From positions 761,203 through 825,202 of the forward strand of contig JAJEKB010021158.1 of assembly GCA_022393335.1 (NCBI GenBank): 64,000 nucleotides of DNA, read 5' to 3'. The translations under genes and the position numbers were made by a program. The DNA comes from Macrotrachela quadricornifera. Taxonomy: Eukaryota > Rotifera > Eurotatoria > Philodinida > Philodinidae. Positions 12,216 to 24,620 of this stretch are shown here, piece after piece; within the stretch, counting starts at the first letter, position 1; each line of letters starts with the position of its first letter. The notes under the pieces are model-generated. The model was given only the letters and a program-made list of their open reading frames with translations, searched no databases and was not told where the DNA came from.

Positions 12216-12395
12216 TTATATTGATATTGGTTGACGACATGTTGGGCATGAATTATAATCTTCATTAATTCATTGTTCAATAAAAATTTGACAAAATGTA
12301 TGATCACATGGAATATTTACTGGTTGTTGAAATGATTCTTTACAAATTGAACATTTAAGTTCATCATCAATTAATGATTCATCGACATAATCATT
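12216..12395 (-). pseudogene. Decayed RING-finger exon
   Basis: The minus-strand frame reads ELKCSICKESFQQPVNIPCD, then HTFCQ, and after a stop NSCPTCRQPISI: a C3HC4 RING with a TGA at 12270-12272 where Trp is expected (after IEQ). The second Cys of the HxxCxxC pair is Phe (TTT for TGT). Both changes would abolish the RING. It lies upstream of the RING-less B-box gene in the same orientation, where a TRIM gene would carry this domain. A separate old TRIM relic is also possible. Confidence 0.7.
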
Positions 12396-14673
12396 TTAAA
12401 AAATGTGTCATTACAAAATAAATGATCTTATGTAGATTGTAGAACTTTTAACGCTACGTTTTTTGGTATATTTTATTTTTTTTTTAATAGAGTAAAGTAA
12501 GTGTTGAAAAAGTGGGATGTAAAATTCAGCCATCCTTTATATCTAATCCAGAATTTTTTGCTCCATTGAATATATTAGCATTGAATAGTTTTAATCAGTT
12601 TACAAAGGTGCATATGAATAATGAAATAAAATGCAAATTCGTTGATGATTTTTTCAGAATCATGCACCACAAAGGATTTCTTTATTGTTATGTTTATTTT
12701 CAAATGAATGACGTCGTTCGAAAGTTCATGAAAGTTTATGTTTAACTCTTTTTGAAAGTTCTATTAAGAGTTATTTAAAACCAGTTTCAGGTAGTATTGT
12801 ATAAATTTTTGAAGATTTTTTTTCTCCGATTTACACGAAATTTTAGACTATTATGATAAGCGAAAATCTATGAATGGTTATCATAAAATAAAAAACAATA
12901 ATTTCGATCAATTCATGAATATATTTTTGTATTTTAGATATTTTAAAATAGATTTGAAAATTGTTATATTGAATTTCTATGTGATGATAAGTTTTATTTT
13001 CAACTGAAATTCGATCACAAATATATTTTATTTCAGTTATGTTTTTACTGATGGTAATATATAAGATTTGCTAGCGGTAAGTAGGATATTGATTGAATAT
13101 AAATAGAAAATGTTAAATTAACTTTTACAAATTAAAGAAAAAAACTACACAAACTAAAATACTTGATAGACTATGAGCATGATATTTAGTTCTCAAAAAA
13201 AAAAAATTTCGAAATCATGTGAAAACTACGGACTAATAGTGTACACTTATATTAAACATTTTCTCCTTAAAAATGATCTAACTCTATCTTTTGCACGACA
13301 TGTAATTTATTTTTCATATAAACTACGTATATTTTAGATTCTATTATGAATTTATTGTAAAGTGTTATAATCTTTATCTTTATTTAAATGATACTTTCAC
13401 TTTAACTGTTATTCATTTATTGCTTTGAGAGGACAATTGCTATTTGTCTTATAAACGTTATTCAAAATATGTTGATTACTTTTCATTTTCTTTTCTTTTC
13501 TTTTCTGTATAAATAGTATTCGTATGACTCGAAATTAGAAATAACACCTATAATATCTGCAAATAAAAGTTCTTTCTACCTAGTAGTTTTTTGTTTCACA
13601 CAAAACGAAGACGAAGATTAGTATTTACCTTGTTTTACGATTTCATAGATGTAATTCAAACTGTTTCTATGCAATAAATATTCTCTTATAATCATTTTTT
13701 TTCGCATAAAACATTGATATATATATATTTATTGTCAATAATTGATAGTTTCATTTTTCTTTTTCTTTTTATATGCTAATACAGTGGATAAAAAAAGAAA
13801 TGATTCATATAAATAATTATTATTATTATTATTTTTAAGATAATTTTATTTTATCCAATGATAAGTAAGTATATATAGATTTTGTTTTTTATTAAAAAAA
13901 TAAATATAAGTAACATTAAAATTCATTGTAAAATAATGAATTATTCTTTCTAGAATTTTTATAATGATAATTATGATAATAACACATTTTAAATAGAATA
14001 ATATAGCAATTGAAAATAATAAATTTGATAGAAACTATTGATTTTATCATAATCAATTTGTTTCAAAATATACCTTGTATATTTTATGGAAAAATATTCT
14101 ATATACATATTTATATTAATGATCTGTTACAATAATTATAAAAAGAAATTGATCTAACACACACAAAGAAAGTATTTGCACTATTGTGTCAATCAAAATA
14201 TTAATATGATTATTTAGAAAAATATTTGTATTTTTTTTTACGAAAAACCCCGAATAAAACAGATAAAAATGTATTTTATACAATACAAGATATAATAATA
14301 CTATCGATGTTTATATATCTATATGATAAAATATCAGTCCTATTTTGCCTTTTATCAACCATTATATTACATGCATATATATATATATATTGTACAGTGA
14401 TTGATTCCCCACCTTGAAAAGAAAGACCAAATACACTCAATAAAAAGAAAACTAAGTAACGATGTGTAAAAAAAATGTGACGAGAGAAAGAAAAAGAAAG
14501 ACAGAACGATCAAAAACATTGAAATGATCATCATAGTTGTACTTGTATGATATATACATCATCAGTCGTAGAACCCCATATCGTAGAAGAATCATTCAAG
14601 CAGTACGAGTATTTTTTTTTTGCATCTGTGAATTGTTAATATCTTATCATTTTCATTGTAAGATTATCATTAT
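12396..14673. other. AT-rich intergenic DNA upstream of the CLC gene
   Basis: Long A/T runs and simple repeats (ttattattatt at about 13820, atatat runs). No coding frame, RNA gene or transposon end recognised. The promoter and 5' leader of the CLC gene must lie at the right end but I see no clear motif. Confidence 0.4.
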
Positions 14674-17600
14674 ATGGCATCCCCTAGTAGTGGTATCAGT
14701 ACTAATGATAGAAAACTAACGCGTATGTCTGTAATATTTCTATAGTTGAATGAAATATATAAATATTTTATTTTTAGGTGAAACTTCAGTAGATGGTCAT
14801 GCACGATTTAATCTTTCACCAGTACCAAGTGAAGGTGATGAAAATGAAAATGATGAGGTAACACGTTTAACAATTATTGATCAAAATGATAGTGGTGAAG
14901 ATGATGAACATGTTCAAAATACACCTGGTAGTACAACTACTGTTACAATGTTGGATACAAATCATGGTGTTAAAAATCCATTGATGGAACAATATAGTAA
15001 TCAAGGTTTCATAATATATATGTACGATTTAGGATATAATTTATTTTAATTTTTAATTATTTATAGTAACTGATGTAACATATGTTGTACGTAAACATTA
15101 TGAAAATTTTGAAACAATTGATTGGTTAAAAGATTTAATGAGAAATCGTATTCGTCATCGTAATTTACGTGAACATAGACGAGATGGTTGGGGAAAACGA
15201 TTTGCATTTTGGTTTGATGCATGGAGTGGTTGGATTTGTGTTTTATTAGTTGGTATATCAGCTGGTAAATAAAAAATAAAATTTCTTTTTTTTAAAATAA
15301 TGTTTGGTTTTTTCTAGGACTTGTTGCTGGTTTTGTTGATATTGGAGCAAAATGGATGAGTCATTGGAGAACTGGCGTTTGTAAACCAGCACTTTGGCTT
15401 AATCGTGAACAATGTTGTTGGGGTTCAAGAGATGTTGAATTTGATAGTGTTCATAATGAAATATGTGAACATGTTAATTATATTTATAAATAAAAAGGAC
15501 AAAACAAAATATTTATTTAAATTTTATTTTTATTCTAGTGGAAAACATGGTCTGACATATTTGGTATGAATTCATTATTTGTTAGTGCTTGGTTTTTTCA
15601 ATATTTTATGTTTATATTCTGGTCTGTTGTTTATGCTGCTTTTATTGTTGTTCTTGTTGTTGGTTCTGCACCGTATGCTAGTGGATCTGGTAAAATAAAT
15701 TCTAAAAATTTAATATGAAAATTATGGAAAACCTTTTTTTTTGTTTAGGTATTCCGGAAATAAAAACAATTTTATCTGGTTTTATAATGTATGGATATTT
15801 AGGCAAATGGACATTTTTTATTAAAAGTATTGGTATGATATTTGCCACCAGTGCAGGTCTTATTGTAGGTAAAGAAGGTCCATTTGTACATATATCTTGT
15901 TGTTGTGGAAATCTTTTTTCAAGTAAAAATAAAAAAATTTTTTTTGTATTTTATAAAAAAAAAAATTAAATTTTAGAACTTTTTCCTAAATATGGTAATA
16001 ATGAAGCAAGAAAACGTGAAATATTATCAGCTGCTGCTGCAACAGGTGTTTCTGTTGCATTTGGTGCACCAATTGGTGGTATTCTATTTAGTTTAGAAGA
16101 AATAAGTTATTATTTTCCATATAAAACATTATGGAGAACATTTCTTTGTTGTATGGTTGGTGCACTTGTTGTACGTACAATAAATCCATATGGTAATGGA
16201 CATGAAATACAATTTCCTGTTGAATATAATGTACAATGGGCTACATTTGAAGTTATACCATTTATTGGTCTTGGTGCAATAGGTGGTTTATGGGGTACAT
16301 TATTTATAAAAACAAATATTCGATGGTTAAAATATAAAAAAACAAGTCGAATTGGACAATATCCACGTGCTGAAGTTATTGTTTTAACTTTAATAACAGC
16401 TATTGTTTGTTTTCCAAATCAATATTTAAGATTAACAATGCCAGAATTAATACGACGATTAGTTGGACAATGTCATGTTGATGATCATATGGATTTATGG
16501 TAAATTTCTTGTTTGTTTGTTTTTTTTTGTTATAATTTAAAATAAATCAAATTTTTATAGTGATTATGAACGGGATAAACCAATTGGAACAGCTACAGCT
16601 AAATTATATGCTGCTGTTGCTGGTCCTGGTATTCATCGTGCTATTTGGCAATTATTATGGGCATTAATTGTACAAATAACACTTGTTATATTTACAATTG
16701 GTACAAAAGTTCCATCAGGTTTAATTATTCCAAGTATTTCAATAGGAGCTATTGCTGGTCGTCTTATTGGTATGATAACAGAACAATTAGCATATAAACA
16801 TCAACATTTAGCTATATTAAGACATGAATGTGGTGTATCTAATGAACATTGTGTTACACCTGGTTTATATGCAGTTGTTGGTGCATGTGCTTTTCTAGGT
16901 GGAGTTAGTCGAATGACAGTTTCACTTGTTGTTATTATGAGTGAAGTTACTGGAGGATTATCTTATATTGTACCATTAATGGTAACAGCATTAACAGCTA
17001 AATGGGTTGGTGATGCATTTGGTGAAGGAATATATGAAGAAAATGTTAAATTAAGTGGTTATCCATATTTAGAAAATCGTGAAAGTTTTCGTTTTACTTT
17101 AAAAGCTGGTGAAGCAATACGTGCTAATCGTTCGGGTGAAACTGCACCATTAGCATGTCTTATACAAGATGGTATGAGTATATCACAAATTGATAGACTT
17201 GTACGTCGTCATCCACATTCAATTTATCCTGTTATTATTAGTGAAGATTTTCCTTGTATTGTTGGACAAGTTCAAAGACGAGATTTATTAGCTGTATTAA
17301 AATCTCGTAAAACTCAATTAATATCAACAACACCAAAACCATTACTTAATAGAAAAATATCAGTTGTATCAATGTCAAATTTATTAAATAAATCAGGTCA
17401 ACCATCATCATTAGGAATGCGTCGAGCATCATTAGCATTACAAGCATCAAGAGTATTGCAATTACATAAATTAGTTGATCGAGCACCAATTATTGTTACA
17501 GATCAAACACCGATGGAAGCTGTTGTTGATATGTTTAGAAAATTAGGTTGTCGACAAATATTTGTTACAAAAAATGGGTAAGAATAATAAAACAAAATTC

Positions 17601-17715
17601 TTTCATTTATCTCTTTCTTTTTTATTTATTTAGTCGTCTTCAAGGTATTTTAACTCGAAAAGATATTATTCGATTATTACATGAAGCTAATGTATCAAGA
17701 AAATTTGAACATTAA
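14674..17715 (+). CDS. CLCN3/4/5: CLC-3/4/5-type voltage-gated Cl-/H+ exchanger
   Basis: Nine exons: 14674-14722, 14778-15005, 15067-15264, 15318-15472, 15539-15689, 15749-15922, 15977-16499, 16561-17577 and 17634-17715. All phases join, giving 858 residues, close to the 750-850 of the family. Residues 1-150 are cytosolic, followed by the 18-helix CLC core. Chloride-site motif GSGIPEIK is at about 259-266, the gating glutamate E303 is in GKEGPFVH and the proton glutamate E360 is in SLEEISYYF. Having both glutamates marks an exchanger rather than a channel. Motif [12 protein letters not shown] is in the second half. The C-terminus (about 640-858) has two CBS-domain-like regions. Animal members of this branch acidify endosomes and lysosomes. 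Introns are about 50-75 nt. Exon 1 is short (16 codons) but its ATG and donor (GTATGT) are clean. Confidence 0.93.
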
Positions 17716-19156
17716 TATTATAAATCTAAACGAATACTTAGTGCATAGATGTATTTATAGAAATTTATTTTGTTTTTATTTTTGTTAATTTCCATTGTTT
17801 ATTTGTTTTTTTTTTCGTAAGCAAGAATATGTATAACGATTATTTTTTTTTTATTTCTTTTAGTGGAATTAAGATGAGTAAATTTTTTTAAATAAATATT
17901 TGCCAGAATTAACCTGAGCTAAATGTTCAAGTTATTTTAGAAAAGTAACAATTTTGATAGAGTTCGTTTCAGCATTTGAAGATGAATAATTTTATGTTAT
18001 GTCGCTAATCATATGCTTGAATTTTTCTTTTACAATTTCAGTTTTTGAAAAAAAGATGATATGCATCTCTTTTAAATGTTCAATTAGACAGTTCAATCAT
18101 TTTCATAAATTTCTTATGATCTACTTTGACTAAGAACATTGAAATGCTTTTAATATTGATTTCTTTGAACTGATTAGGAATTTTCTTCGCTTTTATCGAG
18201 TTCTTTCTGGACGAAACGCAAGAACTTCCAGTCAGAGATCGCCACAGGGCAGTATAAGACAGGGCGCCCTGAGGACATTAAAATTGAATCTTAACTGTAG
18301 GATGAGCTCATAACATTATGAATAAATCTAACAGGATAGGTGTTCATTATATATGTCCTGTTCGAATCATTTGAACAGAATATTATTCGTGCGTAGAGAT
18401 GATAAATAATTCGTTGAAATTCTACTAAAATGACACTGTTTTTATATGATTATAAACCTGTTTACATGTTATGTTAGTCATTTTACATCGTCGAGATTAT
18501 TTTCAAAATTTTCTGGTCAATTAAGGTTATAATTAATTTAAAAAAAGTAAATATTTTAGACTAATTAAACAAAAATAAGAATCTTATCAATGAAGGAAAG
18601 CGAAATACTTGATCAAAAATCACATTATAATCAAGGAAAAGTAATGGCATTGTAATTTATTTTTTGTAGAAAAAATAATTCATTTTAGTCTCATATTTTC
18701 ACTTTTCTTGTACAAATTGAAAGAATAAGCTGGATAACTGTAGAGAAATAAAATATTTATCAAGGAATAGAGAGATTCTGACTGACTCAATGCTATCGTC
18801 TTCAAGATTTGAAGACTTTAGTCGCCACTTACCGTGAGATTGCAATTTATTTTCTATTTACTATAAATAATTTTGATGTAATAACCGTGATTGAACTTTT
18901 CAGAAGTGGATAAAATCGTATTGTACAATAATCAATTCGAACGAGTATCGAATCTATGAGTTGTGATGAAACTAATTGAAAGAATCCATTTAGCTTCGTA
19001 AAAGAATTTCAACAAGATTTTCTTAAACTTTGTAATATTTATAAAATCAATTATTTTGTACATATTATTTATCCATAAAATTTTATTTTACATATTCAAA
19101 TTAATTTAAAAAAGAATAAAATGTCAAATGTAAAAGAAAAAAAACAAGTTATTGTT
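17716..19156. other. Intergenic DNA, no gene seen
   Basis: It contains the 3' untranslated region of the CLC gene and a slightly GC-richer patch at about 18190-18290 with the small palindrome cagggcgccctg. No coding frame or RNA gene recognised. Confidence 0.4.
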
Positions 19157-19594
19157 TTATGGATTATATATACTCATCATTATTTTTTGATATTGATTTA
19201 TTTTTGGTACTCCATTATTTACTTGTATAAGACGACGTGTTAATGCATCTCGACGACAACATTTTTGTCCACAACAATATGAACCTGATGAACAACAAAA
19301 TGAAGAACAACATACTTGATATTGTCGTGGGCAACAACCTTTTCCAGCTCCACAACAAACTGGATATTGAGATGAACAACAATTTTTTGGATCATTAGGA
19401 CAACAAACATTATTTCCAGCTGGACAACAACCAATACCAAAACAACATGTTGAACCTGATTCGCTTGAATTACATTTAGATTGTGTACATTGACTATTAA
19501 TTGAAGAAATGAATGTAAGAAGAAAAAAATTAGTTATTAAAACAAGTAACATTATATTTTGATTTTTAAATGAGATATTTGAAAAAGAATGCAT
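19157..19594 (-). CDS. Small secreted CC-rich (granulin-like) protein
   Basis: A single exon of 145 residues from the upstream ATG; the Met at residue 15 is an equally good start and places the signal peptide (MLLVLITNFFLLTFISS) at the extreme N-terminus. The mature part has 22 cysteines, mostly as ten CC pairs spaced 4-8 residues (TCC, GCCP, VCCP, NCCS, VCCG, GCCP, VCCS, FCCS, YCCG, KCCR), ending in a basic RRDALTRRLI tail. Repeated CC pairs recall granulin/epithelin modules, but the spacing is tighter and no complete granulin module is present. It is probably an extracellular disulfide-stacked protein, with processing possible at the RR pairs. Role unknown. Confidence 0.75.
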   Translation of the reverse strand: MHSFSNISFKNQNIMLLVLITNFFLLTFISSINSQCTQSKCNSSESGSTCCFGIGCCPAGNNVCCPNDPKNCCSSQYPVCCGAGKGCCPRQYQVCCSSFCCSSGSYCCGQKCCRRDALTRRLIQVNNGVPKINQYQKIMMSIYNP

Positions 19595-20606
19595 ATTTTT
19601 TTTTATAATATGTAGTATTATTTATAGTCAAAGTTAATATTTGGATAAGTGATTAAATGATATTAATCATTTATCAATTACGTTTTTTATTTTTAATAAC
19701 TTCTCGGAAAAGAATGAAAAAAAAAAGAAACGAATGATTGATATCATTGATGATTCAATTATTTATTTTTTGATAATATTTGTCTTAAGAACTGATTCTA
19801 AATACAACTCTAAACTTAAGTGTTTTTTTATCTTGTCAACATTGATAATCAGTATCAGAAATAATCATTGAATACGAATTTTTTCTATTAATATTATAGT
19901 CAATATATCAAAGAATTGTCTTATTTACTAATAAGATAATCTTTATGTGGGTTGCTGAATTTTCAGCATGCAAATACCCACCATGAAAAACGCATTGTGT
20001 GGGCAAGAGTGTTGTTGCAGGTGCGGAACGAGTATTGGGTTTGATAGGCATGAGAATTTCACAATAATGTAAATTCCATCTATAGTTTCATCTGTAACGA
20101 TTATCTCACCTACCCTATCCGCACCCTCACCCACTCTCAAGAACACACACTTTTATAGAATATATTATGAATCATTATAAAAGATAATATTTGAATAAGT
20201 AATATTATGTATTAATTGCATCTTTAATTTTAATATTATTTTTATAGAAAATAAAAAAATGATTTATTATTTTAGATGTAATTACAATCATTTATTACAA
20301 ATATAAATAACGGTTGTACTATATTAAATGGTCGACTTTTACATTTTAGTTTAATATACTGTATTTAAAAAATCAAATACTCGAGCACAAGATACAGCGT
20401 GAAAAGCTCTACAACGTACGCAGAACAATTCGAAAAAGAAAACATTATTTTTATACGATTCAAATTTGATTACTCGCGATTTTAATCATTTTAAGAACAA
20501 GGAATACAACTATAAGAAGAGAAGTCTTATGGAAACTTTCAAGTTACATCTTTTAAAAAGATACACTTTTTAAAGTTAATTGTAAAATATACAGAAACAT
20601 AATTGA
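19595..20606. other. Intergenic DNA with a GC-richer insert
   Basis: 19940-20150 is less AT-rich than its surroundings and begins with tgtgggttgctg, with a matching acccac at 19976. It may be a small mobile-element remnant. Nothing else recognised. Confidence 0.3.
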
Positions 20607-23081
20607 TTAATTCCAATTGATTCGACGACGACCATAAAACTGAATAAAAAATAGGTTATTTTTAATAAGGGAAAAGATTAATACTAAAGAGAAATTCTTA
20701 CTTTTTGCTCAACATTTTTAGTAGTAATATCAGGTTTTTGTTTTTGTACAGATTGATCAATTTGTGTTTGATATGTATCTTGTTTCTCCAATTCTATTCG
20801 AGATTGTGTTCGTTCTTGTGGTATAATTGATATCTTTATAAAACGAAAAGTTTAAATATGAATTAAATTACTAAATAAAAGAAAATTTTTACTCGTTTTT
20901 TCTTTTCTCTTTCATTAGTTTGTTTTTGTTTTTCAATTAAATTATATTTTCTAGCTTGTTCCATATCATGAATAAGTATTCGTTGTTTTTCATCTATTTC
21001 TTGTTGTTCTATTTTTAATAATTTTAATAATTCCATTATTTGTTCTTGTCTATCATCAATAATTTGATGTATTGATTTTTCACGTAATTCTTTTTCAGAA
21101 TTCCATTCTTGTTCACGATTAGACCATTGTTTATCAATTTCATCTCTTTTTTTAATAATAATATAGATAGAAATATTTGAATTTAATAGAAAAAAAAACT
21201 TACTGATATAAAGCATCAAGTTGTTGATCTTTTTCTTTTTCAAATTTTAATTGTTGTTCAAATTGTTTAAGTATATTTGAAGCATTTTGTTTTATTTGGT
21301 TTTGTTTTTCTGATTGTTCTAAACGACTTTGTTTACCAGCATTAGCAATTAATATAAGAATTTTCATATCAAATTCCTAAGGATTATACAAATAATAAAT
21401 TTTTTTATTTTAATATTACAAACTAATTGTTCTTGAATTTCTTTTGATCGTTTATGTAATTTAGCTTTGTGTTGTCGAAGTAATTGACGTCTGGAAAAAA
21501 AATATAATAAACAAATTAAATCCTTAATCCCTAAAAGATGTGCCACGAAAAGCTTTACAAAATTTTTTATTAACTAACTCTCATGGTGTTTTCTATACTT
21601 AATATGAAGAATCTACATAGTAGTGTAATGTCCTAACATATTGAGCATGATAAAGATGTTCGGAAAACCTCTTTTGCTTCACAATAGAGATTTGTCTATA
21701 TAGATTATGTAAAATTTTCGACAACGTAATTTTCCCAAAAAAAAATGAAGATTTTATCATTTTCTCAAGCTGACATATACGCAAAACTTTTGGTACATCC
21801 GACGACAATTCAATTTTGAAACCCTTCATGTTTTTTTTTCCAGTGTTAGACTTTTTTTTTTCATATAAATATATAAGTCATACATCATTGAGAAAATAGC
21901 TCATTTCACTCCATCATTTTAATGAATGTGTATTTGTAAGTGATTCGATGATAGGTTTTTTTTTAGAAATAATATCGAGCATAAAATCATGCAGATAGAG
22001 GTAAAGATGAAGCTATCTTATCTTACCTTTCAAGGAATTAAGCTATGTAGACATTGTAGCTAAGTTTTTATATGATATGAAAATAAAAGAAAAGAAAAAA
22101 AGAACGATACCCATGATCTTGTTGAATATAACGTTTTTCCATTTGTTTTCTTTCTTCTTCATATTGATCTAATTGAGATTGTTCTTTAAGTAGACGTTCT
22201 TCTTCTTGTTTTAATATTTCTGACTAAATTAAAATAATTTATCTTTTTAAAAAAAAACTGAATAGATAGATAAGAAAAACCTCTTCTTCTTTTTGTTTAA
22301 TTTCATCCATTTGTTGTTGTAAAATAGTTTTTAATTGTTCAATTCGTTTTTCTCTTCCACTTTGATTTTCATATTCATGTGTATTATGGTCATTTAAATA
22401 TTGATATAATGAGTCTTCTTCGTCTTGTTGATCTTCTGACCAATAATCAGATTGTAAATTTTCTAATTTTTGTTGTTCTATTGAATATAAATCAGAATTA
22501 TTTGTCATTTGATTGTTAAATGATTTTTCATGAATTGAACGATGTGAATCAATATGAATATTCATATTAGATGTTGATTCACGTGATAATTGACGAAACG
22601 ATGTTAATTCATTCTGAAATATTTAGAAAGAAAAATTATTATTTTTTTTATTTTATTAATAAGAAAATAAAAACCTGATGTTTGTTTTTTTCATCTTCAA
22701 GCATAGTAGACAAATGTTTTCGACGTTGTTCAAGACGATTTAATTTTTCTTCTTTTTCTTTTTCAATACGAAGTGCTTCATCACTTTATAAATATATAAA
22801 TAATGTAAAAATAAAATAATTTAATATTATATTTACCTTAATACACCTGATATAGGTGATATCCATTTACTATGTGTAGAACCAGGACGAGTTGGTGTTT
22901 TTAAATGACTAGCTGTTTGTGCTCTTTCAACTCTATAGAAAACGATCATAAACAAAATTTTTTGTATATGATATAAGATTTACTTTTTTTCTCTTTCAGT
23001 TTCTTGTTGTTTTCGTATCATTTCTTGTGGAGTTGTTAGATTTTTAGCTGCAGAATAGGAATTTAATGTAGGAAGTGCCAT
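20607..23081 (-). CDS. Coiled-coil protein, family not recognised
   Basis: Ten exons: 23081-22984, 22932-22837, 22783-22675, 22613-22281, 22223-22111, 21490-21424, 21376-21204, 21145-20893, 20833-20702 and 20639-20607. All phases close to 468 residues. It starts MALPTLNSYSAAKNLTTPQE and ends in the basic FYGRRRINWN. Most of the protein is rich in E, K, Q and R in long heptad-like runs (about residues 20-33, 65-110, 195-450), predicting extended coiled coil. A short conserved-looking segment, TRPGSTHSKWISPISG, follows at about 45-60, and an acidic/Asn linker lies at about 115-190. The design resembles centrosomal or ciliary coiled-coil proteins, but I cannot name a family, so this role is only a guess. 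Introns are mostly 45-60 nt, except a 620-nt intron between exons 5 and 6. Confidence 0.82.
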
Positions 23082-23479
23082 TCTTTTAACAATTCGAATA
23101 TATATGATATTAGATCCAAAGCCATAAAGATTTATGTATCTATGGTATTTCCTTTTTTGTATCGTTCTATTTTTCTTTTTTTTAAAAATATTAAAATATA
23201 ATTTTAAAGTTGATTAAATATATTTTTTTCTACTAAATAAATACATTTATCTTCACAATGAATAGATGGCGCTAGTGTATCATTGATGACCTGATGTATG
23301 CATTCTAGTATGTATAATTCTTTTATTGAGTAAATTTTTCTATTTTTTCTATTTAGTGTATTAAACTTTGTTTAAAGGAATTAAAAAACTACTTCAATTT
23401 AAATTATATTAACTTCAATTATCAATAGTTTTTGAGAGTGTTCTAAATTTAATACAAGACACGTGAAGGATAGCAATTA

Positions 23480-24207
23480 CTACCCAGGTCGAGAAATCCG
23501 ACTATCGGATCCCGTCCGATCCTACAGGAAAACCCATGCAATCCGATAACTTCCGATAGGATCCTATCGGAAGTCGTCGGATATTATAGGATCCGACAGG
23601 ATCCTATGCGGATTTCGTAGGTAAAATACTTGTTACCATTAATCGTATATCCAAATAATCCTAAAACAAATACAAAACAATTGTTTTCAAAATAAAATAC
23701 CTACTAAAATAATTGTATATGAAAATCATCCTAAAATAAAAAAACCAATTTTCTTTTAATCAATATTATACTTACTTCTCCATGTAAATATATATATGGA
23801 CCTAAAATAAATAAAATAAAAATTTTTTAAATTAATTTTATACTTACTTGTCCATGTGTATATATATTTTGACCTAAAATAAATGAATAAAAATTTTTTT
23901 ACTTAATTTTATACTTACTTGTGTATCTATATATATATATTTGGACCTAAAATAAATGAATAAAAATTTTTTAAATTAATTTTATATTTACTTGTCCATG
24001 TGTATATATATTTCGACCTAAAATAAATGAATAGAAAAGATTTTTTAAATTAGTAAAATACTTTTTGCTTCATTTGAATATACAAATGGAACCGAAATGA
24101 ATAAAAAAATTATTTAGTCAAAATACTTACTTGTCTAGTTATATGATAAAATCGACCTAAGAACAGCAATATTGTCGGATCCGATGGGGTACTTTCGACC
24201 TGGGTAG
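23480..24207. mobile_element. Non-autonomous DNA element with terminal inverted repeats
   Basis: The ends are perfect 13-bp inverted repeats (CTACCCAGGTCGA at 23480; TCGACCTGGGTAG ending 24207), followed on both sides by ATCGGATCC-type sequence, so the TIR extends imperfectly to about 35 bp. The left subterminal part holds many ATCCGA/TCGGAT motifs and a perfect 26-bp palindrome at 23549-23574. The interior is a tandem array (separate entry). No coding capacity. A target-site duplication is not obvious. Superfamily unassigned. Confidence 0.75.
23640..24165 (-). repeat. Tandem array of about 70-bp units carrying splice-like signals
   Basis: On the minus strand about seven units each read TTTTAG, a 26-28 nt segment (GTCnAAATATATATACACAT-type), then GTAAGT or GTAAAT and an AT-rich spacer of about 45 nt ending in TTTTAG again. 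Thus each unit mimics a mini-exon flanked by a consensus donor and acceptor. Middle units are nearly identical; outer units are diverged. The 26-nt segments are not multiples of three and contain stops in some frames, so protein coding is unlikely. Confidence 0.7.
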
Positions 24208-24214
24208 GCATGCA

Positions 24215-24490
24215 CAAAAACCAAAGTTAGTTTTGAAAATTTGGTTTTCAGTATTGGTTTTGAAAAAGTTTTGGTTGCGAAAGAATAAATTTTGGCTTTG
24301 GAGATGTAAGGAATAAAAATGCGTTCTACAAAAAATTAGCCTCTTCCTCGTCAAAACCAAAATTTATTCCATCAACACCAAAACTATAACAACACCAATA
24401 CCAAAACCACCAAAACTGTATCAAAACCAATACCTCAAAACTAAAGCCATCCCAAAACCAAAACCATCGAAATCATGAATTTTAGATTTG
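24215..24490. repeat. Low-complexity CCAAAAC/GTTTTGG repeat tract
   Basis: The left half is rich in 'ttggtttt' and the right half in 'aaaccaaaac', so the tract is partly self-complementary around about 24340. It lies between two transposable elements. No coding potential. Confidence 0.6.
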
Positions 24491-24620
24491 GTGCATATCT
24501 AATATATATTCATCGAAATTTTCTTCAATAATAAGATCAAAATAAATTTCTTACTGAAAATCCTCGAGAAAAATTAATTTCATCAAAATAAGATGAACTT
24601 CGAAATTAATTAACATTGGT

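Noticed and set aside
19943..20146. TGTGGG-like motifs considered as bdelloid telomeric repeats
   Set aside because: Only isolated matches (tgtggg, tgtgtggg) are present, with no tandem run.
23640..24165. The regular tandem array considered as a CRISPR array
   Set aside because: The whole unit repeats, not a repeat separated by unique spacers, and the DNA is clearly eukaryotic.
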